The notes beneath the pieces are model-generated. The model ran no database searches. It saw only the letters and a program-made list of their open reading frames with translations, and had not been told where the DNA came from. Source: Actinosynnema sp040640215 (GTDB taxonomy: Bacteria; Actinomycetota; Actinomycetes; Mycobacteriales; Pseudonocardiaceae). Taken from it: 64,000 bases of DNA. Within the stretch, counting starts at the first letter, position 1; every line of letters starts with the position of its first letter. Position numbers and translations under genes: made by a program. The stretch is taken from assembly GCF_040640215.1 (NCBI RefSeq), contig NZ_JBFABG010000004.1, forward strand, positions 372,001-436,000, read 5' to 3'. Below, piece after piece: positions 16,681 through 25,543 of the stretch.

Positions 16681-17970
16681 TCACACCGTACGAGGACGCC
16701 CCGCGACCCACCCCAGCCCGGTCAGCAGCAACAGCAGCACCACCAGGACCAGCATCGACAGCGTCCAATCCCCGGTGGCCCCGCGCAGCACCCCGAAGGC
16801 GAACGGCCCGGAAGCGGAGATCAGGTACCCGATGCTCTGCGCCATCGCGGACAGCCGGGCGGTGTCCGCTGTGGACGACGTGCGCAACGAGATCATCACC
16901 AGCGCCAGCGGGAACATCCCCATCCCGACGCCGATCAGCACCACCCACAGCGCCGGCGCGAGAGCGGGCGCGAGCGCCAGGCCCAGCACACCCGCCACCG
17001 ACAGGACGCCCAACCCGAGCACCAGCCCGGACTGGCTCTTCCTCCGCGCCGCCAGCGGCGGCACGATCAGGCTCACCGGCACGCCCAGCACCATGGTGAT
17101 CGCCAGCAGCAACCCGGCCGTGGTCCGGTCCACCCCGGCGTCGCCGAGGATCTGCGGCAGCCACCCCATCACCGTGTACGCCAGCAGGGACTGCAAGCCG
17201 AAGAACACCGTGATCACCCAGGCCAGCGGGCTGTGCACCAGCGAGCGCCGCGCGCCCGTCCGGACCGGCGCGGACCGGACGACCTCGCCGTGCCGGGCCC
17301 CGGCCAGCCACACCACCAGCGCCGCCGCCGACAGGAACGCCCACGCGCCCACGGCCAGCCGCCACGACCCGAAAGCCGACTCCAGCGCCGGGGTGAACGC
17401 GGCCCCCAACGCCGCGCCCGCCGCCAGCGCGGCCGTGTACACGCCGGTGATCAGACCGACCTTGCCCGGGAAGGAATCCTTGACGACCACCGGGATCAGC
17501 ACGTTGCAGACCGCGACCCCGGCGCAGGCGACGAACGTGCCGCCCAGCACCACCGCCGGTCCGTCGACCACGCGGAGCACCAGCCCGGCGGTCAGCACCA
17601 CGAGGGAGAGCGCGACCGCGCGGGCCATCCCCAGCCGCCGGCCGAGCCAGGGGGCCAGGAACGCGGCGAACCCGAAGCACAGCGTCGGTACCGCCGTCAG
17701 CACGGACGTCCACGCCGTGGACACCCCCAGCGACGTCCGCACGTCGCCCAGCACCGAGGCCAGGCTGGTGACCGCCGGACGCAGGTTGGCGGCGGCGAGC
17801 GCTACGCCGATCGCCAACAGGGTGCTGCCGACCAGGGCAACTTGGCGGTTCCGCACCACCGGAGCAGCAGGACTACCAGAAGGATGGACCGCGATCGTCG
17901 CGTTGGCACTGGCATCAGTGGCAATGTGAACCATCGGTGTCCGGTCTGGCTGGGTCTGCTGGGTCGTCAC
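16681..17970 (-). CDS. MFS transporter, CynX/NimT-like
   Basis: This 429-residue membrane protein has about 12 hydrophobic segments after a 45-residue polar N-terminus. The ALAAANLRPAVTSLASVLGD opening of helix 1 and the RLGMARAVALSLVVLTAG loop are typical of the CynX/NimT (cyanate/nitroimidazole) major facilitator subfamily. It is likely a proton-driven importer or exporter of a small organic anion or drug. It starts at GTG 17970 and is divergent from a GntR-type regulator 47 bp away, which probably controls it. Confidence 0.85.
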   Translation of the reverse strand: MTTQQTQPDRTPMVHIATDASANATIAVHPSGSPAAPVVRNRQVALVGSTLLAIGVALAAANLRPAVTSLASVLGDVRTSLGVSTAWTSVLTAVPTLCFGFAAFLAPWLGRRLGMARAVALSLVVLTAGLVLRVVDGPAVVLGGTFVACAGVAVCNVLIPVVVKDSFPGKVGLITGVYTAALAAGAALGAAFTPALESAFGSWRLAVGAWAFLSAAALVVWLAGARHGEVVRSAPVRTGARRSLVHSPLAWVITVFFGLQSLLAYTVMGWLPQILGDAGVDRTTAGLLLAITMVLGVPVSLIVPPLAARRKSQSGLVLGLGVLSVAGVLGLALAPALAPALWVVLIGVGMGMFPLALVMISLRTSSTADTARLSAMAQSIGYLISASGPFAFGVLRGATGDWTLSMLVLVVLLLLLTGLGWVAGRPRTV

Positions 17971-18017
17971 CGGATTACTATTACAGACATAGGATGTTCG
18001 GATGAAAGGATGACGCT

Positions 18018-18692
18018 GTGCCGTTGGCCACTACCCGACGGGCCGGACTCGTCGACCAGGTGATCGACCAGATGAGGGACGCGATCGCCGGCGGCGAATG
18101 GCCGGTCGGCCAGCGCATCCCGCCGGAACCGGAGCTCGTCACCGCGCTCGGCGTGGGCCGCAACACCGTGCGGGAGGCGGTGCGCGCGCTGTCCCACGCC
18201 GGTCTGCTGGAGGTCCGCCAGGGCGACGGCACGTTCGTGCGCGCCACCAGCGAACTGTCCGGCGCGGTGCGCCGGCTGTGCGGCAGCGAGCTGCGCGACG
18301 TGCTCCAAGTGCGCCGCACGCTCGAAGTCGAGGGCGCACGCCTGGCCGCCGCCCAGCGCACCGACGACGAACTGCGCCGACTGGAGGCGCTGCTCGCGGA
18401 ACGCGACGCGGCCCTCGCCGACAAGGACTGGGAACGCCTGGTGGAGCGCGACGCCGCGTTCCACGTGCTGCTCGTGCAGTGCTCGCACAACACCTTGCTG
18501 GCCGAGCTCTACCAAGGGCTCACCGAGGCCGTCCGGGCGAGCATCACGGCGACCGTCGACACCGACCACGAGGACGACCAGGTCTCCCACGGCGGCCTGC
18601 TCGACGCCGTCCGGGACCGCGACCCCGCACGAGCCGCGGCCGAGGCCGGCGGCTTCCTGGAGGAACTGCTGGAGCGGCACACAGACCGCTGA
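18018..18692 (+). CDS. FadR-subfamily GntR transcriptional regulator
   Basis: This 224-residue regulator has an N-terminal winged helix (VIDQMRDAIAGGEWPVGQRI then PPEPELVTALGVGRNTVREA and VRALSHAGLLEVRQGDGTFV) and an all-helical FCD ligand domain. The FCD His/Asp metal residues lie in ERDAAFHVLLVQCSHN and DDQVSHGGLLDAVRDRD. The GTG start has AAAGGA upstream. Its divergent neighbour is the MFS transporter; the AT-richer 47-bp gap (17971-18017) is the probable operator region, though I see no clean palindrome there. Confidence 0.9.
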   Translation: MPLATTRRAGLVDQVIDQMRDAIAGGEWPVGQRIPPEPELVTALGVGRNTVREAVRALSHAGLLEVRQGDGTFVRATSELSGAVRRLCGSELRDVLQVRRTLEVEGARLAAAQRTDDELRRLEALLAERDAALADKDWERLVERDAAFHVLLVQCSHNTLLAELYQGLTEAVRASITATVDTDHEDDQVSHGGLLDAVRDRDPARAAAEAGGFLEELLERHTDR

Positions 18693-18750
18693 CCGAACCG
18701 CACCCACCCGCACGAACCCACCACCGCCGACAAGCGGCCTGACGCAGGGC

Positions 18751-18791
18751 GGGGACCTCCCACGGCGGCGGAAGTGCCTTGGGAGGTCCCC
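18751..18791. terminator. Terminator between the GntR and LysR genes
   Basis: GGGGACCTCCC (18751-18761) pairs perfectly with GGGAGGTCCCC (18781-18791) around a 19-base loop. It sits between two convergent genes (stops at 18692 and 18888) and can serve both. Confidence 0.75.
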
Positions 18792-18887
18792 TGGTGTGCG
18801 GCCTGCGAAACGGCCGGGTGATCAGCCGTTCCACCCGGAAGTCGTCACACCGCCCCCGGTCGCAACAGCCCGATGCGCGATCGTTAC

Positions 18888-19796
18888 TCACGCGGTCGAA
18901 CGTTCATCCCAACAGCCGCGCAACGCCGCCAGCGTCGCCACCACCGCCGGTCGCCGACCGGCCTGCGTGCGCCACATCGCGTACACCCGCCGCGTGGGGG
19001 TCGGCGTGAACGCCACCGCCCGCACTCCGGCGGGCAGCCCCCCGCGTCCCAGCCGGGGCAGCAGCGCCACCCCCACCCCGCGCTCCAGCAGGGCGAGCTG
19101 CGTCTCGTACTCCCCGATCCGGAAGACGAGGTCGGGTTCCATCCCCGCCGCCCGGAACGTGTTCACCAGCCAGTCGTGGCAGATCGTGCCCTCGGGCTGG
19201 CAGATCCACCGCTCCCCGGCCAGGTCTTCCGGCACCACCGACTCCCGGCCCGCCAGCGGGTGCCCGACCGGCAGCAGCACGTCGGCGAAGTCCTCGCCCA
19301 GCCGCGCCCGGGACAACCCGTCCAGCACGGTCAGCGGCGCGTTGTCCCAGTCGTGGGTCACCGCCAGGTCCAGCTCGCCGCGCGCCACCGCCCCCATCGC
19401 CGGCGGCGGGTCCAGTTCCACCAGCCGCACGTCCAGCGCCGGGTGGTCGCGCGCCAGCGCCACGAGGACGGCCGGCAGCAAGCCTCGCGCCGCCGTGGCG
19501 AACGCGCCGATCCGCAGCTCGCCCACCGCCGCACCGCGCTGTTCCTCCAACTCGACCTCGGCGTGCTCGACCAGCCGCAACACCTGGTCGGCGGTCGCCG
19601 CCAGCAGGTGCGCCGCGTCGGTCAGCGCGATGCCCCGGCCCCGTCGTTCCAGCAGCGTGGTGCGGGTCTCGCGTTCGAGCTTGGCGATCTGCTGGGACAC
19701 CGCCGAGGGCGTGTAGCCGAGCGCGGTGGCCGCCGCGCCGACCGAGCCGTGCCGGGCCACCGCGTGCAGGGCCCGCAACCTGCCGAGATCGAGCAT
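18888..19796 (-). CDS. LysR-family transcriptional regulator
   Basis: The 302-residue protein has the LysR winged helix at the start (MLDLGRLRALHAVARHGSVG then AAATALGYTPSAVSQQIAKL) and a type 2 periplasmic-binding-like effector domain from about residue 90. ATG 19796 is clear. It is divergent from an EamA transporter; the 87-bp gap contains a palindrome at 19831-19841 suited to LysR binding. It probably activates or autoregulates the exporter in response to a metabolite. Confidence 0.9.
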   Translation of the reverse strand: MLDLGRLRALHAVARHGSVGAAATALGYTPSAVSQQIAKLERETRTTLLERRGRGIALTDAAHLLAATADQVLRLVEHAEVELEEQRGAAVGELRIGAFATAARGLLPAVLVALARDHPALDVRLVELDPPPAMGAVARGELDLAVTHDWDNAPLTVLDGLSRARLGEDFADVLLPVGHPLAGRESVVPEDLAGERWICQPEGTICHDWLVNTFRAAGMEPDLVFRIGEYETQLALLERGVGVALLPRLGRGGLPAGVRAVAFTPTPTRRVYAMWRTQAGRRPAVVATLAALRGCWDERSTA

Positions 19797-19830
19797 GACC
19801 CCACCATAGTGTAGCGCTCCTTAACTCATA

Positions 19831-19841
19831 GCTTCAGAAGC
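19831..19841. promoter_or_regulatory. Candidate LysR binding box
   Basis: GCTTC-A-GAAGC is a perfect inverted repeat flanked by ATA and AAT, giving the dyad shape of LysR recognition boxes. It lies in the AT-richest part of the LysR/EamA divergent gap, 34 bp from the LysR start. Confidence 0.5.
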
Positions 19842-19883
19842 AATCGCTGGTGCTAAACGGTTCCACCGCCAAGACTCGGGAGT

Positions 19884-20780
19884 GTGAAACCCAGCCACGC
19901 CGCGCTCGCGGTGCTCACCACCACCATCTGGGGCATCAACTTCGTCGTGATCAAGGTCGGCCTGGACGAGTTCCCACCGCTGCTGTTCTCCTCGTTGCGG
20001 TTCCTCGCGGCGGCCGTGCCCGCGCTGTGGTTCGTCGGCAGGCCGCGCGTGGCGTGGAAGTGGGTGGTCGCGGTCGCCTTCGCGCTCGGCGTCGCCAAGT
20101 TCGGCCTGCTCTTCCTGGGCATGGGCGCGGGGATGCCCGCCGGGTTGTCGTCCCTGGTGCTCCAGAGCCAGGTCGTGTTCACGATCGCCTTCGCGACGGT
20201 GCTGCTCAAGGAACGGCCGCGCCCGGTGCAACTGGTCGGCATGGGCGTCGCCGCCACCGGGATCGTGCTGATCGCGCTGGACTACGGCCTCACCAGCCCG
20301 CTGTCCGCGCTGCTGCTGGTCGTGCTGGGCGCGATCGCCTGGGGTCTGTCCAACGTGGCCACCCGCTACGCCAAGCCGCCGGACGCGCTGAGCTTCATCG
20401 TCTGGGTGAGCGCGGTGGCGACCCTGCCGCTGCTGGCCCTGTCCGCGATCTTCGAGGGCCCGACCGCGATCGTCGACGCGCTGAGCGGTGCCACCTGGGC
20501 CGGCGTCACGTCCCTGCTGTTCGTCGCGTGGGTCTCGACGCTCTTCGGCTTCGGCGTGTGGGGCTTCCTGCTGCGCGAGCACAACGCGAGCACGGTGGTC
20601 CCGTTCGCCCTGCTGGTCCCGGTGGCGGGCATGTTCTCCGGCTGGCTGTTCCTGGACGAGCAGGTCTCCCCGGTCCGCCTGGGCGCGGCGGCGCTGGTAA
20701 TCATCGGCATGGCGGCGGCCACCATCCACACACCCGCACCGCGCCCGCTCCCGGACCAGGTCCCGTTGTCGGTCCCGTGA
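19884..20780 (+). CDS. EamA (DMT) family metabolite exporter
   Basis: This 298-residue protein has ten hydrophobic helices in two EamA repeats. The first opens MKPSHAALAVLTTTIWGINF; the second starts near ALLLVVLGAIAWGLSNVATR. The FPPLLFSSLRFLAAAVPALW and YVEAVFxT-like sections of each repeat are recognisable. Members such as YedA/RhtA export amino acids or metabolites. It starts at GTG 19884 and is presumably regulated by the divergent LysR gene. Confidence 0.9.
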   Translation: MKPSHAALAVLTTTIWGINFVVIKVGLDEFPPLLFSSLRFLAAAVPALWFVGRPRVAWKWVVAVAFALGVAKFGLLFLGMGAGMPAGLSSLVLQSQVVFTIAFATVLLKERPRPVQLVGMGVAATGIVLIALDYGLTSPLSALLLVVLGAIAWGLSNVATRYAKPPDALSFIVWVSAVATLPLLALSAIFEGPTAIVDALSGATWAGVTSLLFVAWVSTLFGFGVWGFLLREHNASTVVPFALLVPVAGMFSGWLFLDEQVSPVRLGAAALVIIGMAAATIHTPAPRPLPDQVPLSVP

Positions 20781-20901
20781 CCGACGGCTCCCCACACCCG
20801 GGATCGTCACCGGAACGTGCGGCAAAATCACCCACAAGAGCCTAATTCCCTTGCCCGAACCGGTGATTGACGGATGATCACGCTTGCGCTGGGGTGGGTC
20901 G

Positions 20902-21831
20902 GTGGAGCATCGGGTGCTGTCGCCGAGGACGATCGCCGGCTGGGGCATCGGACTGCTCGTGCTCGCCGCCGGGTCGATCGTGCTGCTGCTGGCCACCCTC
21001 GGGTCCGGCGCGCCGGAGGACGGCGTGCGGCTGGACGTCGTCCGCACGGCGTCCAGCCTCGTGCTCGGCGCGGGCGGCGCGGCGGCGCTGCTGCTGACGG
21101 CGCGCCGACAGCGGTCCACCGAGCTCGACCTGGCGCAGAAGGACCACGACGCCACCGAGCGGCGGGTCACCGAGCTGTACGGGAAGGCCGCCGACCAGTT
21201 GGGCAGCGACAAGGCCCCGGTCCGGCTGGCCGGGCTCTACGCGCTGGAGCGGCTCGCGCAGGACAACCCGGCGCACCGGCAGACCATCGTGCACCTGGTG
21301 TGCGCCTACCTGCGGATGCCGTTCACGCCGCCGCCGGGACTGCGCACGCGCGGCCCCGGACCCCGGGACACCGCGCGGTTCCAGGAGCAGGAGGTGCGGC
21401 AGACCGCGCTGACCCTGCTCACCGGCCACCTGCGGCCGGACCGGCCGGACGTGTTCTGGTCGGACGTCTCGCTGGACCTGTCGCACGCCACGCTCGTGAA
21501 GCTGACGCTGACCCACGCCGAGGTCCGCCGGGCGGCGTTCGTGGGCACCACGTTCGTCGGGCCGGCCACGTTCCGCGGCACGGAATTCGTCGATCACGCG
21601 GACTTCCGGGAGGCACAATTCCGCGGTCTCGCGGATTTCCGCCGGGTCGGCTTCGGCGAATCGGTGTTCCGGGGCGCGTGTTTTTCCGGTGAGACGGATT
21701 TCGGCGTGCACACCCCGGCGTCCCTGGCCGGAGCCCGAGCCAAGGCCGTTGACCTGCGGCGCAAGTGGCCGAACGGGTGGTCGGAACAGCCCGGCGAGGA
21801 CGGCTGGACCGTTCTCGTGCGCGAGTCGTAG
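20902..21831 (+). CDS. Membrane-anchored pentapeptide-repeat protein
   Basis: The 309-residue protein has two N-terminal membrane segments (about 12-35 and 51-71) and a charged heptad-like helix. The central part resembles the actinobacterial domain with QLGSDKAPVRLAGLYALERL and RQTIVHLVCAYLRMPF. From about residue 195 it has pentapeptide repeats (ATFRGTEFVDHADFREAQFR and GLADFRRVGFGESVFRGACF), which fold as a square beta-helix. Such proteins are mostly of unknown function. GTG 20902 follows GGGTGGG; TTG 20884 is an alternative start 6 codons earlier. Confidence 0.82.
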   Translation: MEHRVLSPRTIAGWGIGLLVLAAGSIVLLLATLGSGAPEDGVRLDVVRTASSLVLGAGGAAALLLTARRQRSTELDLAQKDHDATERRVTELYGKAADQLGSDKAPVRLAGLYALERLAQDNPAHRQTIVHLVCAYLRMPFTPPPGLRTRGPGPRDTARFQEQEVRQTALTLLTGHLRPDRPDVFWSDVSLDLSHATLVKLTLTHAEVRRAAFVGTTFVGPATFRGTEFVDHADFREAQFRGLADFRRVGFGESVFRGACFSGETDFGVHTPASLAGARAKAVDLRRKWPNGWSEQPGEDGWTVLVRES

Positions 21832-21916
21832 CGAGCATCGACCGAGCGGAGTACGTATCTCCGGCGGTCCCGGCGGTACGTTCACTCCAGTGCCTACTGG
21901 TGAGTGGAGGTGTGCC

Positions 21917-21976
21917 GTGCAGCAGTGGATCGAGTGCATGGCCCCCCACCTGTCCGCGTGCGTGGCAGTCCCGTAA
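21917..21976 (+). CDS. Possible 19-residue peptide
   Basis: A GTG start with GGAGG six bases upstream opens the short frame MQQWIECMAPHLSACVAVP ending in TAA. The ribosome site is better than that of many annotated genes nearby. Two Cys residues eight apart could form a small loop. Nothing in the neighbourhood suggests a leader-peptide target, so it may be chance. Confidence 0.25.
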   Translation: MQQWIECMAPHLSACVAVP

Positions 21977-21991
21977 CGGGATCTGCCCCGG

Positions 21992-22051
21992 CGGATTTCC
22001 CCGTGGGTTCCCCAGTGGATTCCCTGGCGGGCTTCCGAACGGACTCCCCGA
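21992..22051. repeat. Five imperfect 12-bp tandem repeats
   Basis: Units read CGGATTTCCCCG, TGGGTTCCCCAG, TGGATTCCCTGG, CGGGCTTCCGAA and CGGACTCCCCGA, sharing GG-TTCCC. Because the period is a multiple of three, both strands encode tetrapeptide repeats (Gly-Phe-Pro-x on one strand, Gly-Asn-Pro-x on the other) in frames that do not form a convincing gene. Confidence 0.7.
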
Positions 22052-22298
22052 GTTCCGATGGGCCGCGTTCGCGGCCACCGGGCCCACGCCGGCGAGCGGC
22101 AATGCCGACTTGGCGGTCGAACGGACGCCTGCCGCGTCCCCGGTGGCCGATGATCCGGACCCGACGGCGACCGACCGGTGCACCCGCGTGACTTGGTGGT
22201 CACGCGCACCGGACGACGCCTGCCGGTCACGCGATCCGCGATCCGACCACCGGACCGGGCACCGGCACGCCCCCAGCACCCGCCCCGGCGCTCCGGGG
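22052..22298. other. Gene-free stretch downstream of cobQ
   Basis: Together with 21832-21991 and the 12-bp repeat array, this is a gap of about 467 bases between the pentapeptide gene and cobQ. I see no family similarity in any frame; it contains one bulged hairpin (22175-22212) near the cobQ 3' end. Confidence 0.5.
22175..22212 (-). terminator. Putative cobQ terminator hairpin
   Basis: CGCGTGAC pairs with GTCACGCG around a six-base loop, extended outward by CCGGTG/CACCGG across a four-base bulge on one side. It lies 87 bases past the cobQ stop. There is no T-run. Confidence 0.4.
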
Positions 22299-23861
22299 TC
22301 AGGTGATCGGCGGCGCGCCGCCCGGTGGCACGACCGGCAGCCCCGCCGGCGCGCCCCGCTCCACCAGCGCGCGCACCGCCGTCAGGTCCAGGTGCTCGGT
22401 GACCAGGTCGCCCAGCAGGTCGAGCTGCGCCTCCCGCTGCCCGGCGAAGTCGGTGTCCGGCGCGGGCCGGAAGCCGTCCCGCCCCGCGTGCCCGGCCGCC
22501 CACCGCAGGAACGCCCGGCGGAACGCGTCGTTCTCCAGCAGGCCGTGCCAGTGGGTGCCCGCCACGCGTCCGGCCAGCACGCCCTCCGGCGTGCCGTCCG
22601 GCAGCACCACCAACCCGTCACCGCTTCGCCGCACGACCTGCCCGTGGTGGATCTCGTAGCCGCGCACCGGCTCCCCGAGCGCCGAGCCGTGCGGGCGGTG
22701 CAGGGTCTTCGCCGCCGCGAAGCGGAAGTCGACGTCCAGCAGGCCCAGCCCCGCGACCACGCCGGCCCGCGACTCGACCTCGTCCTCGATCCGCCCGCCG
22801 AGCATCTGGAACCCGCCGCAGATCCCCAGCACCGGGCCGTCGTGGCGGATGATCGCGTCGGCCAGCCCGGTCGCGCGCAACCAGGCCAGGTCCGCCGCGG
22901 TCGCCTTCGAGCCGGGCAGCACGACCAGGTCCGCGTCGGCCAGCCGGGACGGCTCGGTGACGAACCGCACCGACACGCCCGGCTCGGCCGCCAGCGCCTC
23001 GACGTCGGTCGCGTTGGAGATCCTCGGCAGCCGGACCACCGCCACCCGCAGCCACTGGTCACCGCGCGGCGGCGAGGGCCGGCCGATCACGCCGTCGGCC
23101 GCGTAGGACAGCGAGTCCTCGGCGTCCAGCCACAGCTCCTCGCGCCACGGCAGCACGCCGAGCACCGGCCGCCCGGTGAGCTCGTGCAACTGCCGCAGGC
23201 CGGGTTCCAGCAGCGCCGGGTCACCCCGGAACTTGTTCACCACGAACCCGGCCACCAACGCCTGGTCCGCCGGGTCGAGCAGGGCCACGGTCCCGAACAG
23301 GTGCGCGAACACCCCGCCCCGGTCGATGTCGCCGACCACCAGCACCGGCAGGTCGGCGGCGCGGGCCAGGCCCATGTTGGCGATGTCGTTCGCGCGGAGG
23401 TTGATCTCGGCGGGCGAACCCGCCCCCTCGCACACCACGACCTCGAAATCCCGTCGCAGCTCGTCCAACGTGGACAGCACGGTGGTCATCAGCGACGCCT
23501 TGCGGTCCCGGTAGGACAGCGCGGACACCTCGCCCACCGCCCGTCCCAGCACCACCACCTGCGACGTGCGGTCACCGCCCGGCTTGAGCAGCACCGGGTT
23601 GAACCGCACGCTCGGCTCCAGCCCGCTCGCCGCGGCCTGCACCGCCTGCGCCCGGCCGATCTCGCCGCCGTCCGCGGTGACCACCGAGTTGTTCGACATG
23701 TTCTGGGCCTTGAACGGGGCCACCCGGACACCTTCCCGGGCCAACCAGCGGCACAGCCCCGCCACGAGCACGCTCTTGCCCGCGTCCGAGGTCGTCCCGG
23801 CGATCAACAACGCACCGCCCACCGTCCGCAAAACCCCCTCGTTGTCGGTCCCGGCTGACAT
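22299..23861 (-). CDS. cobQ: Cobyric acid synthase
   Basis: This enzyme amidates four carboxylates of adenosylcobyrinic a,c-diamide with Gln and ATP in cobalamin synthesis. The 520-residue protein has an N-terminal dethiobiotin-synthetase-like ATPase domain (GGALLIAGTTSDAGKS, about 15-30; VAPFKAQNMSNNS; NLRANDIANMGLARAADLPV). The C-terminal class I glutaminase-like domain has the Cys in LGICGGFQMLGG and the His in AGTHWHGLLEND. No other cob genes lie in the window. The start is uncertain: adjacent ATGs at 23861 and 23864 or one at 23873, all within 12 bases of the divergent hydrolase start. No cobalamin riboswitch is visible. Confidence 0.93.
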   Translation of the reverse strand: MSAGTDNEGVLRTVGGALLIAGTTSDAGKSVLVAGLCRWLAREGVRVAPFKAQNMSNNSVVTADGGEIGRAQAVQAAASGLEPSVRFNPVLLKPGGDRTSQVVVLGRAVGEVSALSYRDRKASLMTTVLSTLDELRRDFEVVVCEGAGSPAEINLRANDIANMGLARAADLPVLVVGDIDRGGVFAHLFGTVALLDPADQALVAGFVVNKFRGDPALLEPGLRQLHELTGRPVLGVLPWREELWLDAEDSLSYAADGVIGRPSPPRGDQWLRVAVVRLPRISNATDVEALAAEPGVSVRFVTEPSRLADADLVVLPGSKATAADLAWLRATGLADAIIRHDGPVLGICGGFQMLGGRIEDEVESRAGVVAGLGLLDVDFRFAAAKTLHRPHGSALGEPVRGYEIHHGQVVRRSGDGLVVLPDGTPEGVLAGRVAGTHWHGLLENDAFRRAFLRWAAGHAGRDGFRPAPDTDFAGQREAQLDLLGDLVTEHLDLTAVRALVERGAPAGLPVVPPGGAPPIT

Positions 23862-23871
23862 CATCCACGTC

Positions 23872-24579
23872 ATGGACTCCGCCCCCGCCACCACGGTCCT
23901 GGTGCACAGCCCCTACCTGGGTCCGGCGAGCCTCCGGCCGCTGGCCGACGAGCTCGACGCGCTCGGCCGGCCGGTGCTGCTGCTGGACGTGCGGGTCACG
24001 GTGAACGCCGCGCCCGTCCACCAGCGGTTGATCGGCGGGTTCGCGGACGCCGTGGAGGACTCCCTGGTCGAGGGCGAGCTGGTGCTGGTCGGGCACAGCG
24101 GGGCCGGCCCGCTGCTGCCCGCGTTCGCGGACGCCCTGGAGACCCCGGTCACCGGTCTGGTGTTCCTGGACGCGGACCTGCCCGCACCTGGCCGGAGCTG
24201 GCGCGACGACGCGCCGGACGACCGGATGGCGCACCTGAAGTCGATCTCGCGGGGCGGTCTGATGCCCCGCTGGGACCGGTGGTACGCGCCGGAGGAGCTG
24301 TCCGCGATGGTGCCGGACGTGCGCCTGCTGGAGGAGATCGTCGGCGAGGAGCCGGAGGTGCCGCTGGCCTTCCTCAAGGAGCCCCGGCCCACCGTGGCGT
24401 GGACCGGGCCGTGCGGGTACCTGCGGCTCAGCGACGCCTACCGCCGGCCGTTCGCCACCGCCCGCGACCTGGGCTGGCCGGTGCGCGAACTGGACAGCCA
24501 CCACCTGGCGGCGGCGTCCGAGCCGGCCTCGGTCGCGGGCCCGCTGGCGGAGCTGGTGGCCGAGCTCAGCACACGGTGA
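23872..24579 (+). CDS. Alpha/beta hydrolase-like protein
   Basis: This 235-residue protein has an alpha/beta hydrolase fold: TTVLVHSPYLGPASL at strand 3, LVLVGHSGAGPLLPAF with the nucleophile in GHSGAG, then VFLDADLPAPGRSWRDD, and a C-terminal ELDSHHLAAASEP that could supply His. The sequence lacks the fuller lid of true lipases; substrate unknown. ATG 23872 lies only 10 bases from the cobQ start on the other strand. Its last 14 bases overlap the 3' end of map. Confidence 0.78.
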   Translation: MDSAPATTVLVHSPYLGPASLRPLADELDALGRPVLLLDVRVTVNAAPVHQRLIGGFADAVEDSLVEGELVLVGHSGAGPLLPAFADALETPVTGLVFLDADLPAPGRSWRDDAPDDRMAHLKSISRGGLMPRWDRWYAPEELSAMVPDVRLLEEIVGEEPEVPLAFLKEPRPTVAWTGPCGYLRLSDAYRRPFATARDLGWPVRELDSHHLAAASEPASVAGPLAELVAELSTR

Positions 24580-25423
24580 GGATCTCCGAGCCGCTGTCGG
24601 TGACGACGATGGTGTGCTCGAACTGGGCGGTCCAGCTCTTGTCGCGGGTGGTGACGGTCCAGCCGTCCTCCCACACGTCGTGCTCGATGCCGCCGAGCGT
24701 GATCATCGGCTCGATGGTGAACGTCATGCCGGGCTCGATCAGGGTCGGCACGTGCGGCGCGTCGTAGTGCAGCACGACCAGCCCGCTGTGGAACGTCCGC
24801 CCGATGCCGTGACCGGTGAAGTCGCGCACGACGCCGTAGCCGAACCGGTTCGCGTAGGCCTCGATGACCCGACCCACCACGTTGAGCTGCCGGCCGGGCT
24901 TGACCGCCTTGATGGCCCGCATGGTGGCCTCGTGGGTGCGCTCGACGAGGAGCCGGACGTCCTCGGCCACGTCCCCGGCGAGGAAGGTGCCGTTCGTGTC
25001 GCCGTGCACCCCACCGATGAACGCGGTGACGTCGATGTTCACGATGTCGCCGTCCTGGACGACGGTCGAGTCCGGGATGCCGTGGCAGATGACCTCGTTC
25101 AACGAGGTGCAGCAGGACTTGGGGAAGCCCCGGTAGCCGAGGGTCGACGGGTACGCGCCGTGGTCGCACAGGAACTCGTGCGCGACGGCGTCGATCTCGT
25201 CGGTGGTCACCCCGGGCACGACGACCTTGCCGGCCTCCTGGAGCGCCTGGGCGGCCAACCGCCCGGCCACCCTCATGGCCTCGATGACCTCGGGCGGCTG
25301 CACCCACGGGTCGGTGTTGCGCCGGGGTTCCTTCCGATCCACGTACTCGGGCCGCTCGATTTCGGCGGGCACCGGTCGACGCGGGGATAGTTCACCTGGC
25401 TCCAGGGCGGCACGCACGGACAT
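24566..25423 (-). CDS. map: Type I methionine aminopeptidase
   Basis: This enzyme removes the initiator Met from nascent proteins. The 285-residue protein has a 40-residue N-terminal extension like the actinobacterial MapB form. Its metal-binding residues lie in GDIVNIDVTAFIGGVHGDTN (two Asp), GHGIGRTFHSGL (His), FTIEPMITLG (Glu) and TAQFEHTIVV (Glu). The HEFLCDHGAYPSTLGYRGFP stretch is characteristic. ATG 25423 is chosen at MSVRAALEPGEL. It overlaps tail to tail with the hydrolase gene by 14 bases and starts the conserved block that continues with the penicillin-binding lipoprotein. Confidence 0.95.
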   Translation of the reverse strand: MSVRAALEPGELSPRRPVPAEIERPEYVDRKEPRRNTDPWVQPPEVIEAMRVAGRLAAQALQEAGKVVVPGVTTDEIDAVAHEFLCDHGAYPSTLGYRGFPKSCCTSLNEVICHGIPDSTVVQDGDIVNIDVTAFIGGVHGDTNGTFLAGDVAEDVRLLVERTHEATMRAIKAVKPGRQLNVVGRVIEAYANRFGYGVVRDFTGHGIGRTFHSGLVVLHYDAPHVPTLIEPGMTFTIEPMITLGGIEHDVWEDGWTVTTRDKSWTAQFEHTIVVTDSGSEILTVC

Positions 25424-25543
25424 GCCCGACACATTACGGCTCACCGTGACTCCGCATGCGCGGTGTGCCCGCATTGTGGCCGGCCGGACGTCCCGGGGGA
25501 CGCGGCAGGCGCGGCGACCTCCCCGGTGTTCGCCCGTTCGGAG

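Noticed and set aside
21765..23858. A 697-codon plus-strand frame covering the 12-bp repeats and cobQ antisense
   Set aside because: Most of it is antisense to cobQ; the remainder is low complexity with no ribosome site.
23862..23960. Cobalamin riboswitch upstream of cobQ
   Set aside because: The upstream region is the coding part of a divergent hydrolase and lacks the B12-box pattern.
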